From contig NZ_CP026309.1 of NCBI RefSeq assembly GCF_002906575.1, forward strand, positions 3,286,001 through 3,350,000: DNA of 64,000 nt, given 5' to 3'. Origin of the DNA: Salinigranum rubrum. GTDB lineage: Archaea; Halobacteriota; Halobacteria; Halobacteriales; Haloferacaceae. This document shows, one piece after another, positions 16,544 to 24,826 of this stretch. The notes beneath the pieces were generated by a model that did no database searches, was not told the DNA's origin, and worked only from the letters and a program-made list of their open reading frames with translations. How positions within the stretch are numbered: the first letter of the stretch is position 1; the number at the start of each line of letters is the position of its first letter. A program made the position numbers and the translations under genes.

Positions 16544-17221
16544 ATGTCTTCGCGTTCGGACCTGGTCCAGACGAACGACGACCAGCGACTCGCCACGGGA
16601 ACAGAGCCCGCGACGGACTCACGCATCGGGAGGGTCGGCCGCTGGCTCTGGACCAGCGGGTACCAGGGGCTCGCGCAGGTGTTCCTGCTCTCGGCGCCGG
16701 TGCTGTGGCTGGCGTTTCGGTCACCACGGTCGGGTGAGACGGTCAAATCGACCGCGCTGGTGCTCGTCGTCGTGACGCCGCTCGTCGTCGGCGCGTTCCG
16801 GGAGGGCCTCCTCACGGCGGGGCGGCCGTGGCCGACCATCACGAGCGCCCGCCTCTCGTTCGCCGGCGGGTACTGGTCGATATTCAGGCGGGGCGTCCTC
16901 CTCAACCACACACTCGGCGTCGGCATCTACGCGGGGGGAGCCGTCGGGGTCCTCACGGGGTCGCTCGCGGCCGCCGTCGGCGTCGGCCTACCTCTCGTCC
17001 TCGTCGGCGTCGCGCTCGTCCCCTGGCTCACGCCCGAGACGCCGCGCGCGACGGCCGGCCGGGTCGGGTACGCCGTCGTCGCGCTGAGCCTCGCGTTCCT
17101 CGTCAGTGCTCCCCTGTCGGGCAATCCTCGCTTTCGGACCGCGCCCGCCGCGTTCGCCCTCCTCGCGCTCGTCTCGGTGGTCGACCTCCGTCCGTGGCGA
17201 CTGCTCGACGAGCGCCGGTGA
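16544..17221 (+). CDS. Hypothetical membrane protein
   Basis: 225 residues, not recognised. A soluble start (1-30) is followed by hydrophobic segments at about 40-58, 66-84, 120-145, 150-168 and 175-195, then 198-215. No catalytic motif is visible. GGAG at 16537-16540 sits three bases before the ATG, and a CTTTAC box lies about 30 nt upstream, so both a short-leader and a leaderless reading are possible. It precedes SAMP1 on the same strand with a 53-base gap. Confidence 0.7.
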   Translation: MSSRSDLVQTNDDQRLATGTEPATDSRIGRVGRWLWTSGYQGLAQVFLLSAPVLWLAFRSPRSGETVKSTALVLVVVTPLVVGAFREGLLTAGRPWPTITSARLSFAGGYWSIFRRGVLLNHTLGVGIYAGGAVGVLTGSLAAAVGVGLPLVLVGVALVPWLTPETPRATAGRVGYAVVALSLAFLVSAPLSGNPRFRTAPAAFALLALVSVVDLRPWRLLDERR

Positions 17222-17247
17222 GTCCGGTCGCCCGGGACGCAACCCTC

Positions 17248-17252
17248 TTTTT
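17248..17252 (+). promoter_or_regulatory. T-tract promoter box of SAMP1
   Basis: TTTTT 23-27 nt before the ATG at 17275, consistent with leaderless transcription; it could equally end the transcript of the upstream gene. Confidence 0.4.
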
Positions 17253-17274
17253 CCACCGCGGCCCGAGAGTGGGT

Positions 17275-17559
17275 ATGGAACTCGAGTGGAAGCTGTTCGC
17301 CGACCTGAAAGAGTACGCCGGCAGCAGTCGCGTGACCGTCGAAGTCGACGAGGACGCGACCGTCGGTGACGCGCTGTCGGCCCTGGTCACGGCGAACCCG
17401 GGGCTCGACGGGCGTGTGTTCGACGAGAACGGGACGGTGTACGACCACGTGAACGTCCTGCGAAACGGGGAGAACGTCGAGACGGCCGGCGACGGGCTCG
17501 AAACCGAACTCGAAGAAGCGGACGAACTGGCGTTGTTCCCGCCCGTGAGCGGGGGCTGA
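17275..17559 (+). CDS. samp1: Ubiquitin-like small archaeal modifier protein SAMP1 (MoaD family)
   Basis: 94 residues with a beta-grasp fold, ending in Gly-Gly as required for adenylation by the E1-like UbaA and isopeptide linkage to lysines. Sequence features match Haloferax SAMP1: start MELEWKLFADLKE, central YDHVNVLRNGENV, and ending ELALFPPVSGG. In Haloferax this protein tags targets and also donates sulfur for molybdopterin synthesis as MoaD. The long upstream reading frame is a shadow; the ATG at 17275 gives the family's N-terminus. A MoaB-type protein is encoded at 49690. Confidence 0.92.
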   Translation: MELEWKLFADLKEYAGSSRVTVEVDEDATVGDALSALVTANPGLDGRVFDENGTVYDHVNVLRNGENVETAGDGLETELEEADELALFPPVSGG

Positions 17560-17577
17560 GCGGGAGAGACAGAGAGG

Positions 17578-18429
17578 TTATTCGTCGGGGCGCGGCAGCG
17601 CGGTGAACAGCGTCTGGACGACGGTAAAGGGGTCGTAGAGGGACTGGTGACACTGGCAGTAGACGTGGTTCGCGTTGCCGAACTTCGCGGCGTCGGCCGA
17701 CTGCTTCCAGCCGGGGACACAGCAGAAGTGGGTGCACTTGTTGAGCCAGGCGAGGAACCCCTCCTGCGTCGCCGCCTCGAAGAAGCCGCCGACTTCGGGC
17801 GCCTTCTGCTCGACGACGGGGCTCTTGATGACCTGGATGGGCATCGTGTCCTCGGAGTCCTGCGACCGCCAGGTGCCGGTGGCGGGCTTGCCGATGCCGG
17901 GGTCCCCGATGCCGTTGCCCCACTCGCGGTAGTCGGAGAAGTCGTCGACGTGGAGCTTGTCGCCGGCGCTGTACGTCTCCTGTTGCCACGTGTAGGCGCC
18001 GGAGTCCGAGCGGAAGAAGTTGTCAGCCTCGGCCGACGGGGCGAGCTGTGGGTACGACTGGACGCCGCAGTACTGGAACCACTCCGAGGAGTACGCAACG
18101 CCGCTCCCGCGGAAGTTGTCGGTCTCGGCGACCTCGATTTCGACACCGTTCTGCGTCTCGGTCTGCACGTCGGGCCAGACGCCCTTGAGGTAGCCCTCGG
18201 AGTCGATCTCGACGGGGATGAGCGGCATGCCGCGCGGGGCGGGGCCGGCCGTGTTCTCGATGGCGTACGCCTGCGTCGGGCCGCCACCCGCACCGGGGGA
18301 GGTCGTCGCGGAGTTGACGGTCGCCGAGCCGGCGGCACCGACACCGGCGAGCGCGGCGCCGCCGACGACGCCTTTGACGAACCGGCGACGGCCGGACTCT
18401 GTGGGGTACTTGTCGTCGCTATCGCTCAT
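17578..18429 (-). CDS. Rieske iron-sulfur protein, Tat-exported
   Basis: 283 residues. A twin-arginine signal (GRRRFVKGVVGG, about 13-24) targets it to the outer face of the membrane as a cofactor-bearing protein. The Rieske ligands are in CTHFCC (from about 232) and CQCH (from about 258), giving two Cys, two His and the disulfide pair. A haloarchaeal menaquinol oxidase/bc1-like complex normally also has cytochrome b genes, but none are adjacent here. The start at 18429 has a T-rich box at 18453-18457. It is convergent with SAMP1 (18-base gap) and divergent from ppc. Confidence 0.87.
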   Translation of the reverse strand: MSDSDDKYPTESGRRRFVKGVVGGAALAGVGAAGSATVNSATTSPGAGGGPTQAYAIENTAGPAPRGMPLIPVEIDSEGYLKGVWPDVQTETQNGVEIEVAETDNFRGSGVAYSSEWFQYCGVQSYPQLAPSAEADNFFRSDSGAYTWQQETYSAGDKLHVDDFSDYREWGNGIGDPGIGKPATGTWRSQDSEDTMPIQVIKSPVVEQKAPEVGGFFEAATQEGFLAWLNKCTHFCCVPGWKQSADAAKFGNANHVYCQCHQSLYDPFTVVQTLFTALPRPDE

Positions 18430-18452
18430 ATCGGAACCTTGGAGCCGCCGGT

Positions 18453-18457
18453 AAAAA
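18453..18457 (-). promoter_or_regulatory. T-rich promoter box of Rieske gene
   Basis: AAAAA on the plus strand (CTTTTTAC on the coding strand), 24-28 nt before the ATG at 18429. Confidence 0.5.
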
Positions 18458-18633
18458 GGGTGACGAAGTGCGTGACCAGGCGGCGTGACCCGACCGTCGT
18501 CCGGGAGAACCGCTCGGCCGAGCCGGGCAGCGCTTTCCGACCCGGCCGCGCTCACGAGCCCTACAGAGACCTCGATACGGTACGTACAGGTGTTACTCGC
18601 GAGCGAGGCAATTTTTCGACCGAAACTCGTGGG

Positions 18634-18639
18634 TTTTAC
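18634..18639 (+). promoter_or_regulatory. TATA-like box of ppc
   Basis: TTTTAC, 26-31 nt upstream of the ATG at 18665. Confidence 0.5.
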
Positions 18640-18664
18640 ACGGGGGACTACGTACCGGGCCGAT

Positions 18665-21355
18665 ATGGAACTGCACACCAGAGACGTCAGGCAGGACGTC
18701 CGGGAGCTTGGTGCGCTCCTCGGTGACGTTCTCGAAGACCAGTCGTCGACGGCGGCGTTCGAGACGGTCGAGGACCTCCGAACCTCGGCGATTGCCTACC
18801 GGGCCGGGGAGACGGAGTCGCGACAGTCGCTCCACGACGTCGTCGACCGACTCGACCCGGACAGCGAGAGCGCCGTCGCACGCGCGTTCACCACCTACTT
18901 CGAGCTGATCAACCTCGCAGAGGAGCGCGAACGGGTCCGCGCGAACCGCGAGGCGTCCCAGGCACGGACGCTCGAGGACAGTCTCGAAGAGACGGTCGAA
19001 GCGCTCTCGGAGGCCGACGCCGACACCGAGGACGTCCAGGCGATTCTCGACGACGTGCTCATCGAGCCGACGTTCACCGCTCACCCGACGGAGGCGCGCC
19101 GGAAGACGGTGAAGGCGAAGCTCCGTTCCATCGCGCAGGACCTCGAAGTCCTCGACGAACGGCGGATGACCGACAAGGAGGCCGACCAGCGCTGGAAGGA
19201 GGTCGACGCCGAGGTGACGAGCCTCTGGCAGACATCGCAGGTGCGGGACCGCCGGCCCGAACCGCAGGACGAGGCGCGGAACGTCCAGTGGTACCTCGAG
19301 AACATCCTCTTCGACGTCGTCGGCGAGGTGTACCAGGAGTTCGAGGACGTCGTCCACGAGGAGTACCCCGACGTGAGCGTCCCGAAACTGTTCGAGTTCC
19401 GGTCGTGGGCCGGCTCCGACAGGGACGGCAACCCGTTCGTCACGCCGGAGGTGACGACCGACACGCTCGAACGCCAGCGCGACGTCGTCATCGCGAAGTA
19501 TCTCGACGCGCTGAAGCGCCTGTCGGGCGTGCTCAGCCAGGACGGCCGACGCGTCGACGTCGGCGACGCGCTCCGCGAGTCCATCGAAGCCGACCGGGAA
19601 CGGCTACCGGTCGTCGGCGAGGAGGTCGAGGCGCGCTACCCCGACGAGCCGTACCGGCAGAAGCTGAAGCTGATGCGCGAACGGCTGCGACGCATCTCCG
19701 ACGTCCGCCCCGACGGCTACACCGACCCCGCCGAACTCCTCGAAGACCTCGACGACATCCACGAGAGCCTCTGTGCGACCGGCGCCGAACAGGTCGCCGC
19801 GACGTACGTCGAGCCGCTCCGCCGGCAGGTCGACACGTTCGGCTTCACCCTCGCCAGTCTGGACCTCCGCGACCATCAGGAGAACCACACCGAGGCCGTG
19901 AGCGAGGCGTTCGCGGAGGTCGGCGTCGACTACGACGCGATGGACGAGGACGAACGGGTCGAGGTGCTGACCGAGGCCGTCCTCCAGAAGGAACGACTCG
20001 TCGACCTCGACGAACCGGGCGACGTGTCGGACACCGCCGAGCGCGTCCTCCGACGCTTTTCGAAGCTCGGCGACTGGCAGCGCGAGTACGGCGTCGGCGC
20101 CATCGACACGTACTGCATCTCGATGACCGAGGAACCCTCACACGTCCTCGAAGTGCTGTTCCTCGCCGACCAGGCCGGCGTCGTCTCCCTGCCCGACCAC
20201 TGCGGGCTCGACATCGTCCCCCTGCTGGAGACCGAGAGCGCGCTCAACGGCGCGCGGCGCATCATGGGCACGCTGTTCGAGAACGAGGCGTACGAACAGG
20301 CCCTGGCCGCGAGAAACGACGTCCAGGAGATAATGCTGGGCTACTCGGACTCGAACAAGGAGAACGGCTTCCTGGCCGCGAACTGGGACCTCTACAAGAA
20401 CCAGCGTCGGTTGGCCTCGATCACGGAGGACTTCGGCGTGACGATGCGGCTGTTCCACGGCCGCGGCGGTTCGATTTCGCGGGGTGGCGGCCCGATGAAC
20501 CGCGCGATGCTCGCGTTGCCGAACGAGACGGTCACCGGCCAGATCAAGTTTACCGAGCAGGGCGAGGCCATCGCCGAGAAGTACGCCAACCCTCGAATCG
20601 CGGAGCGCAACCTCGAACAGATGCTTAACGCGCAGGTGCGTGCGCGACGCAACGCCATCCGCCAACCCGAGGAGGAGGTGCCCGAGGAGTGGGCCGACGC
20701 GATGGACACGATGGCGGCCGCCGCGCGCGAGGAGTACCGCGCGCTGCTCGAATCGGAGGGGTTCGTCTCCTACTTCGAGCAGGCCACGCCCATCACGGTC
20801 ATCGAGGATCTCAACCTCGGCTCCCGCCCCGCGTCGCGGTCCGGAGAGCGGACGGTCGAAGACCTCCGCGCCATCCCGTGGGTGTTCTCGTGGACGCAGT
20901 CACGGTGTATCCTCCCCGGCTGGTACGCGCTGGCGTCCGGCATCGAGGCGTACCTCGAAGAGGGTGACGTCGAGACGCTCAAGGAGATGTACGACGAGTG
21001 GCCGTTCTTCCGGACGACGCTCGACCGTGCGACCCTCTCGCTGGCGCGGACGGACGTCGAGATCGCCGCGGAGTACGCCGACCTCGCCGATTCGGAGCTT
21101 CGGGAGTCGTTCTTCCCGCGCCTCTCCGACGAGTACGACCGCGCCGTCGACCACGCGCTCACCATCTGTGGACGCGACTCGCTCCTCCAGCGCGAGTGGC
21201 TCGAAGAGAGCCTCTCGCGGCGGAACCCCTACGTCGACCCGCTGAACTTCCTCCAGACGCACCTGCTGGCGCAGACGCACCGCACGCCCGAGGAGGAACA
21301 GACTCTCCGACTCACCGTGAAGGGCATCGCCGCCGGCATGAAGAACACGGGCTGA
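18665..21355 (+). CDS. ppc: Phosphoenolpyruvate carboxylase
   Basis: 896-residue PEPC that carboxylates PEP with bicarbonate to oxaloacetate, an anaplerotic step. Length and motifs fit the classical (bacterial-type) enzyme rather than the short archaeal PpcA: TAHPTEARRKT with catalytic His near 140, GYSDSNKENGFLAANW near 559, and the mobile loop FHGRGGSISRGGGP near 597. The C-terminus MKNTG matches the conserved end. The frame extends 60 residues upstream, but those codons overlap the promoter region of the divergent Rieske gene, so the ATG at 18665 is used. Confidence 0.96.
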   Translation: MELHTRDVRQDVRELGALLGDVLEDQSSTAAFETVEDLRTSAIAYRAGETESRQSLHDVVDRLDPDSESAVARAFTTYFELINLAEERERVRANREASQARTLEDSLEETVEALSEADADTEDVQAILDDVLIEPTFTAHPTEARRKTVKAKLRSIAQDLEVLDERRMTDKEADQRWKEVDAEVTSLWQTSQVRDRRPEPQDEARNVQWYLENILFDVVGEVYQEFEDVVHEEYPDVSVPKLFEFRSWAGSDRDGNPFVTPEVTTDTLERQRDVVIAKYLDALKRLSGVLSQDGRRVDVGDALRESIEADRERLPVVGEEVEARYPDEPYRQKLKLMRERLRRISDVRPDGYTDPAELLEDLDDIHESLCATGAEQVAATYVEPLRRQVDTFGFTLASLDLRDHQENHTEAVSEAFAEVGVDYDAMDEDERVEVLTEAVLQKERLVDLDEPGDVSDTAERVLRRFSKLGDWQREYGVGAIDTYCISMTEEPSHVLEVLFLADQAGVVSLPDHCGLDIVPLLETESALNGARRIMGTLFENEAYEQALAARNDVQEIMLGYSDSNKENGFLAANWDLYKNQRRLASITEDFGVTMRLFHGRGGSISRGGGPMNRAMLALPNETVTGQIKFTEQGEAIAEKYANPRIAERNLEQMLNAQVRARRNAIRQPEEEVPEEWADAMDTMAAAAREEYRALLESEGFVSYFEQATPITVIEDLNLGSRPASRSGERTVEDLRAIPWVFSWTQSRCILPGWYALASGIEAYLEEGDVETLKEMYDEWPFFRTTLDRATLSLARTDVEIAAEYADLADSELRESFFPRLSDEYDRAVDHALTICGRDSLLQREWLEESLSRRNPYVDPLNFLQTHLLAQTHRTPEEEQTLRLTVKGIAAGMKNTG

Positions 21356-21533
21356 CTCCCACTCCAGGGACGAACCGTTCACGCCCGTCGGACGTTCGTC
21401 GACCGAACCGCGCCGAGTCCGAACACCGAAGCGGAGGCGAGGACGACTCTCGAATCTGACACTCGTGAGGAACGCGACGCGGCGCGGCCGCTCGGTGGGA
21501 ACAAACGAGAAGACGCCGAGGCGACGCCCGTCG

Positions 21534-21701
21534 TCAGCGGTTGTGGACGTCGTAATCGTGTCCGCACTCGGGACAGGTGTGCCGAGCGAGGCGGTACTCC
21601 TGTTTCAACCGACGGCGAACCCCACCAATGCGTCCGTTTTCGGTCGTCGGTGCCTCAATCCCTTGCCCACAGTACGGGCAAGCCACCATGGCAGTCCCCA
21701 T
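21534..21701 (-). CDS. Small CPxCG zinc-finger protein
   Basis: 55-residue protein too short to be seen in a long-ORF search. It has two CPxCG knuckles, CPYCG (C8, C11) and CPECG (C43, C46), separated by a basic RRRLKQEYR stretch: the haloarchaeal small zinc-finger (mu-protein) arrangement expected to bind one zinc. A start at Met5 would give 51 residues. It is preceded by an AT-rich stretch with TATA-like TTATATGG, so it is probably a leaderless, strongly promoted gene. Function unknown; related haloarchaeal proteins affect motility, biofilm or stress. Confidence 0.72.
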   Translation of the reverse strand: MGTAMVACPYCGQGIEAPTTENGRIGGVRRRLKQEYRLARHTCPECGHDYDVHNR

Positions 21702-21715
21702 GTCTACCGTGTTGA

Positions 21716-21739
21716 ATTATATTACCCATATAATTTTTG
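21716..21739 (-). promoter_or_regulatory. AT-rich promoter of small zinc-finger gene
   Basis: Overlapping AT-rich boxes (TATAATT and AAATTATATGG on the coding strand) 15-38 nt before the ATG at 21701, inside the most AT-rich ~100 bp of the window (about 21705-21800). Confidence 0.55.
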
Positions 21740-21954
21740 ATTATTCACTCTGACTGTCTTTATCACGGGGGTAAACAGGTAATAATTACGGTTATGTGAC
21801 GAGAATCTTTGTTCGGTCGGTGTCGACCCGACGGCGACCGGGGCTGGTCACACGCGAGGAAGTCGGCGGGGACCGACACGGCCGCGCCGGGAACGACACG
21901 AACACGACGAGAACGACAGGGCTAACCGACGCCGGGTCGACCTCTCGAACCCCG

Positions 21955-22878
21955 ATGCGTCGCCGTCCCCACCTCCTGTTCGTCGTCGCCGCGCTCGCGT
22001 TCGGGACGGCGTTCGTCGGCATCAAGGCCGGCGTGGCGACGCTCCCGCCCGTCCTGTTCGCCGCGCTCCGGTTCGACCTCGGTGCGGTGCTTCTCCTCGC
22101 CGTGGTCTTCCTGCGACGGGGTGTCGGCGCGTCGCTGCCGCGGACTCGGGGGGACCTCCTCGGCGTCGGCGTCGCCGGCGTCTTCCTCGTCACGCTCAAC
22201 GGCGTGTTGCTCTTCGTCGGTCAGCAGTTCACGACGAGCGCCGCCGCGGCCGTCATCTACGGCGTCGTCCCGCTGGCGACGGCGCCGTTCGCCGTCGTCG
22301 TCCTCCGGGAGCGCCTCTCGCCCGTCGGACTTCTGGGGCTCGTCGTGGGGTTCGCCGGTCTGGTCGTCGTCGTCCAGCCGTCTCGTGGGGTGCTCGATGG
22401 CTCGGGCGTCGGCGAGGCGCTCGTCGTCGTCGCGGCGCTCTCCGTCGCCCTCGGGAGCGTCCTCCTCAGACGGCTCCGCCCGACGGTCTCGTCGCTCGCG
22501 CTGACCGCGTGGGCGATGGTCGTCGGCGCCGTCTGTTCGCACGCGGTGAGCCTCGCGCTGGGCGAACCGCTCGACGTGACCTGGACGCCCGTCGCCGTCG
22601 CCGCCGTCGTCTGGCTCGGAACCGTCTCGACCGGCTTCGCGTTCCCGGCGTACTTCGCGCTCATCCGGGAGGCCGGGCCGGTGAGGGCGAACCTCGTCGC
22701 CTACGTGGTTCCCATCGTCGCCGCCGTCTCCGGCGCGCTCGTCCTCGGGGAGTCCATCGCCGTGACGACCGCCGTGGGCTTCCTCGTCGTGCTCTGTGGG
22801 TTCGCGTTGCTCGAACACGAGGCGCTCCGGCGGGACGTGCGGGAGGCGCTGGACCGGGACCGGACGGCAGACCGATGA
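21955..22878 (+). CDS. EamA-family (DMT) transporter
   Basis: 307-residue ten-helix drug/metabolite transporter. The two EamA halves are residues about 3-140 and 150-290, each with five hydrophobic segments; the pattern FxALRFDLGAVLLL in the first half and GPVRANLVAYVVPIVAAVSGALVLGE in the second are family signatures. The substrate is unknown. The frame is open for 53 residues upstream but those are charged; the ATG at 21955 begins at the first helix. The stop at 22876 is followed directly by a tandem repeat. Confidence 0.88.
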   Translation: MRRRPHLLFVVAALAFGTAFVGIKAGVATLPPVLFAALRFDLGAVLLLAVVFLRRGVGASLPRTRGDLLGVGVAGVFLVTLNGVLLFVGQQFTTSAAAAVIYGVVPLATAPFAVVVLRERLSPVGLLGLVVGFAGLVVVVQPSRGVLDGSGVGEALVVVAALSVALGSVLLRRLRPTVSSLALTAWAMVVGAVCSHAVSLALGEPLDVTWTPVAVAAVVWLGTVSTGFAFPAYFALIREAGPVRANLVAYVVPIVAAVSGALVLGESIAVTTAVGFLVVLCGFALLEHEALRRDVREALDRDRTADR

Positions 22879-22969
22879 GACCGGTCGTCCGATAAGACCG
22901 GATAAGACCGGTCGTCCGATAAGACCGGATAAGACCGGTCGTCCGATAAGACCGGATAAGACCGGTCGT
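22879..22969. repeat. 27-bp tandem repeat, 3.4 copies
   Basis: Three perfect copies of a 27-base unit start at 22879, 22906 and 22933, plus 10 bases of a fourth. The unit contains GACCGGTC, its own reverse complement, and ends in GACCGGATAA. The array starts at the base after the transporter stop codon and ends three bases before the stop of the convergent aldo/keto reductase gene, filling the convergent gap. There are no spacers, so this is not CRISPR. Confidence 0.95.
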
Positions 22970-22972
22970 GGA

Positions 22973-23794
22973 TCAGGCCGCGTTCCACGGCGCCGACGGG
23001 AAGTCGACGATCCGCTCCTCTCGACCGGCGAGGCCGTCGATTCGCTCGACCTCCTCGCTCGACAGGTCGAGGTCCATCGCCGCGAGGTTGTCGCGGATGT
23101 GCTCGGGCGAGGCCGCCTTCGGGATGGGGACGACGTTCTCCTTCGACGCGAGCCACGCCAGCGACACCTGCGCCGCGGTGGCGTCGTGGGCTTCGGCGAC
23201 CTCCTGGAGGACGGGCACGTCCGCGACCTGGTTGCGGGCGATGGGGCAGTACGCGACGAGGTAGTGGTCGTGTTCCTTAGCCAACTGGTGCAGGTCGCGC
23301 TGCTGGAGCAGCGGGTGCATCTCGACCTGGTGGGCGAACAGGTCGCGGTCGAGGCGCTCGATGGCCTCCTCCAACTGGGAGGGCAGGAAGTTCGAGAGAC
23401 CGACCTCGCGAACGACGCCGTCGTCGACGAGGTCGTCGAGGGCGGGGAGCGTCTCCTCGGGGTCGTACGCGTCGGTCGGCCAGTGGACGTACAGCAGGTC
23501 GATGGCGTCGAGACCGAGACGGTCGCGGCTCTCGCGCGCGGTCGAGACGGCGTCGTCGTAGCCGGTGTTGTCGGTGTCGAGTTTCGTGGCGACGACCACG
23601 TCGTCGCGGCCGACCTCGCCCGCATCGAAGGCGTTCGCCAGCCCTTCGCCGACGAACGACTCGTTGTCGTACATCTGAGCGGTGTCGACGTGGCGGTAGC
23701 CGACGTCGAGGGCGGTCTCCACGGCGGAGGCGCACTCGTCGCGGTCTGTCATCCGGTACGTGCCGAGGCCGATATCGGGGAGTTCGAGGGACAT
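22973..23794 (-). CDS. Aldo/keto reductase
   Basis: 273-residue NAD(P)H-dependent reductase of the AKR superfamily (2,5-diketogluconate-reductase-like subgroup). The catalytic tetrad is visible: D37 and Y42 in DTAQMYDNE, K71 in VVATKL and H104 in LYVHWP. The nucleotide-binding end has VVPIPKAASPEHIRDN. It lacks adjacent metabolic partners, so the substrate is open. It is convergent with the DMT transporter across the tandem repeat. Confidence 0.92.
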   Translation of the reverse strand: MSLELPDIGLGTYRMTDRDECASAVETALDVGYRHVDTAQMYDNESFVGEGLANAFDAGEVGRDDVVVATKLDTDNTGYDDAVSTARESRDRLGLDAIDLLYVHWPTDAYDPEETLPALDDLVDDGVVREVGLSNFLPSQLEEAIERLDRDLFAHQVEMHPLLQQRDLHQLAKEHDHYLVAYCPIARNQVADVPVLQEVAEAHDATAAQVSLAWLASKENVVPIPKAASPEHIRDNLAAMDLDLSSEEVERIDGLAGREERIVDFPSAPWNAA

Positions 23795-23886
23795 CTGTGG
23801 GCGTCTCGGGGGACGGTTTCGAGGGAGTCAAACCCACTGGTTTCCAGCCGCGAGGCCGCGCGGGGGCCGACCGGGACGGAGGTCGG

Positions 23887-24729
23887 TCACACCACGCGAA
23901 CCGGGTCGATACCGTACTCGTCGGCCACTCGCTCCAGTTCTCGCGCCCGCGGCGCTAGCTCCTCGGGGGCGTGCGAGTCGGTCCCGAGGGTCAACTCGAC
24001 GCCGTGGTCGAGGAGCACCTCCAGAAACTCGGCGGTGGGGTGAACGTCGCCGTAGTCGTCGAGGACGCGCCCGGCGTTGATTTCGGGTATCGTCGACGAG
24101 TCGCGGAACGCCGCCGCGAGTCGGACGTAGTCGTCGCGGGAGAGCAGGCCCCGAAAGGCGGGGTTGCGTTCGAGCAGGTCGGGGTGGGCCGCGACGTCGA
24201 ACAGTTCCGACTCGGCGAGCGCGACGAGTTCGTCGACGTAGCGCGCGGCGAAGTCGCGGCGCTCCGCCTCGGACTTGCGGCCGAAGTAGCTCTCGAAGTG
24301 GACGTTGACGCCGTCGAGGTAGTGGACGCTCCCGATAGTGTAGTCGAAGGCGGCCTCGTCGAGGAACCGTTCGATTACGGATTCGTCGCGGGGGTCGTAG
24401 TCCATCTCGATCGCGTCGTAGAGCGGGAGGTCGAACCGCTCGCGGAAGGCGTCGAGCGCCTCCCGGCGGCGCTCGTACGTCCGGTCGAGGTTGTACCCCA
24501 TCCGCGCGCGGGTGTGCTGAGCCTCCTCGCGGTCGGAGACGGTGCAGTGGTCGGCGAAGCCGACGGCGTCGAACCCCGCTTCCTCGGCGGCGCGAGCCAT
24601 CGACCAGAGGAACCGGCCGTCGGAGTAGTTCGAGTGGACGTGGTAGTCGGCGATTGGCACGCCCGGAAGTAGCGACGGGAGGGTGGAGAACCTGTCGGCG
24701 ACGTCCGCAGGCACTGGACGTTCGTCCAT
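23887..24729 (-). CDS. PHP-domain phosphoesterase, histidinol-phosphatase-like
   Basis: 280 residues with the PHP metal site: HVHSNYSDG (H30, H32), ADHCTVSD (His near 61), IEMDYDP (Glu), and the late TDSHAPEE box. This layout is that of HisK-type histidinol-phosphate phosphatases (histidine biosynthesis, step eight) rather than of polymerase PHP domains. No other his genes are nearby, so a different phosphoester is possible. An ATTATG box at 24751-24756 is 22-27 nt from the ATG. Confidence 0.8.
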   Translation of the reverse strand: MDERPVPADVADRFSTLPSLLPGVPIADYHVHSNYSDGRFLWSMARAAEEAGFDAVGFADHCTVSDREEAQHTRARMGYNLDRTYERRREALDAFRERFDLPLYDAIEMDYDPRDESVIERFLDEAAFDYTIGSVHYLDGVNVHFESYFGRKSEAERRDFAARYVDELVALAESELFDVAAHPDLLERNPAFRGLLSRDDYVRLAAAFRDSSTIPEINAGRVLDDYGDVHPTAEFLEVLLDHGVELTLGTDSHAPEELAPRARELERVADEYGIDPVRVV

Positions 24730-24826
24730 CGTGTCGTGTCAGTTCGAGACATTATGCGGCTCGTGAGCCGATGACACCCGTGGTCCCCTCCGAAACGATT
24801 TTCAGGAGTGGTTGCGGATGGTCGGT

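Noticed and set aside
14970-16727. 585-residue minus-strand frame over TrkA-C copies 2-3
   Set aside because: Antisense to recognised genes; no domain.
22879-22969. Short CRISPR-like array
   Set aside because: Units are contiguous without spacers and no cas genes are present.
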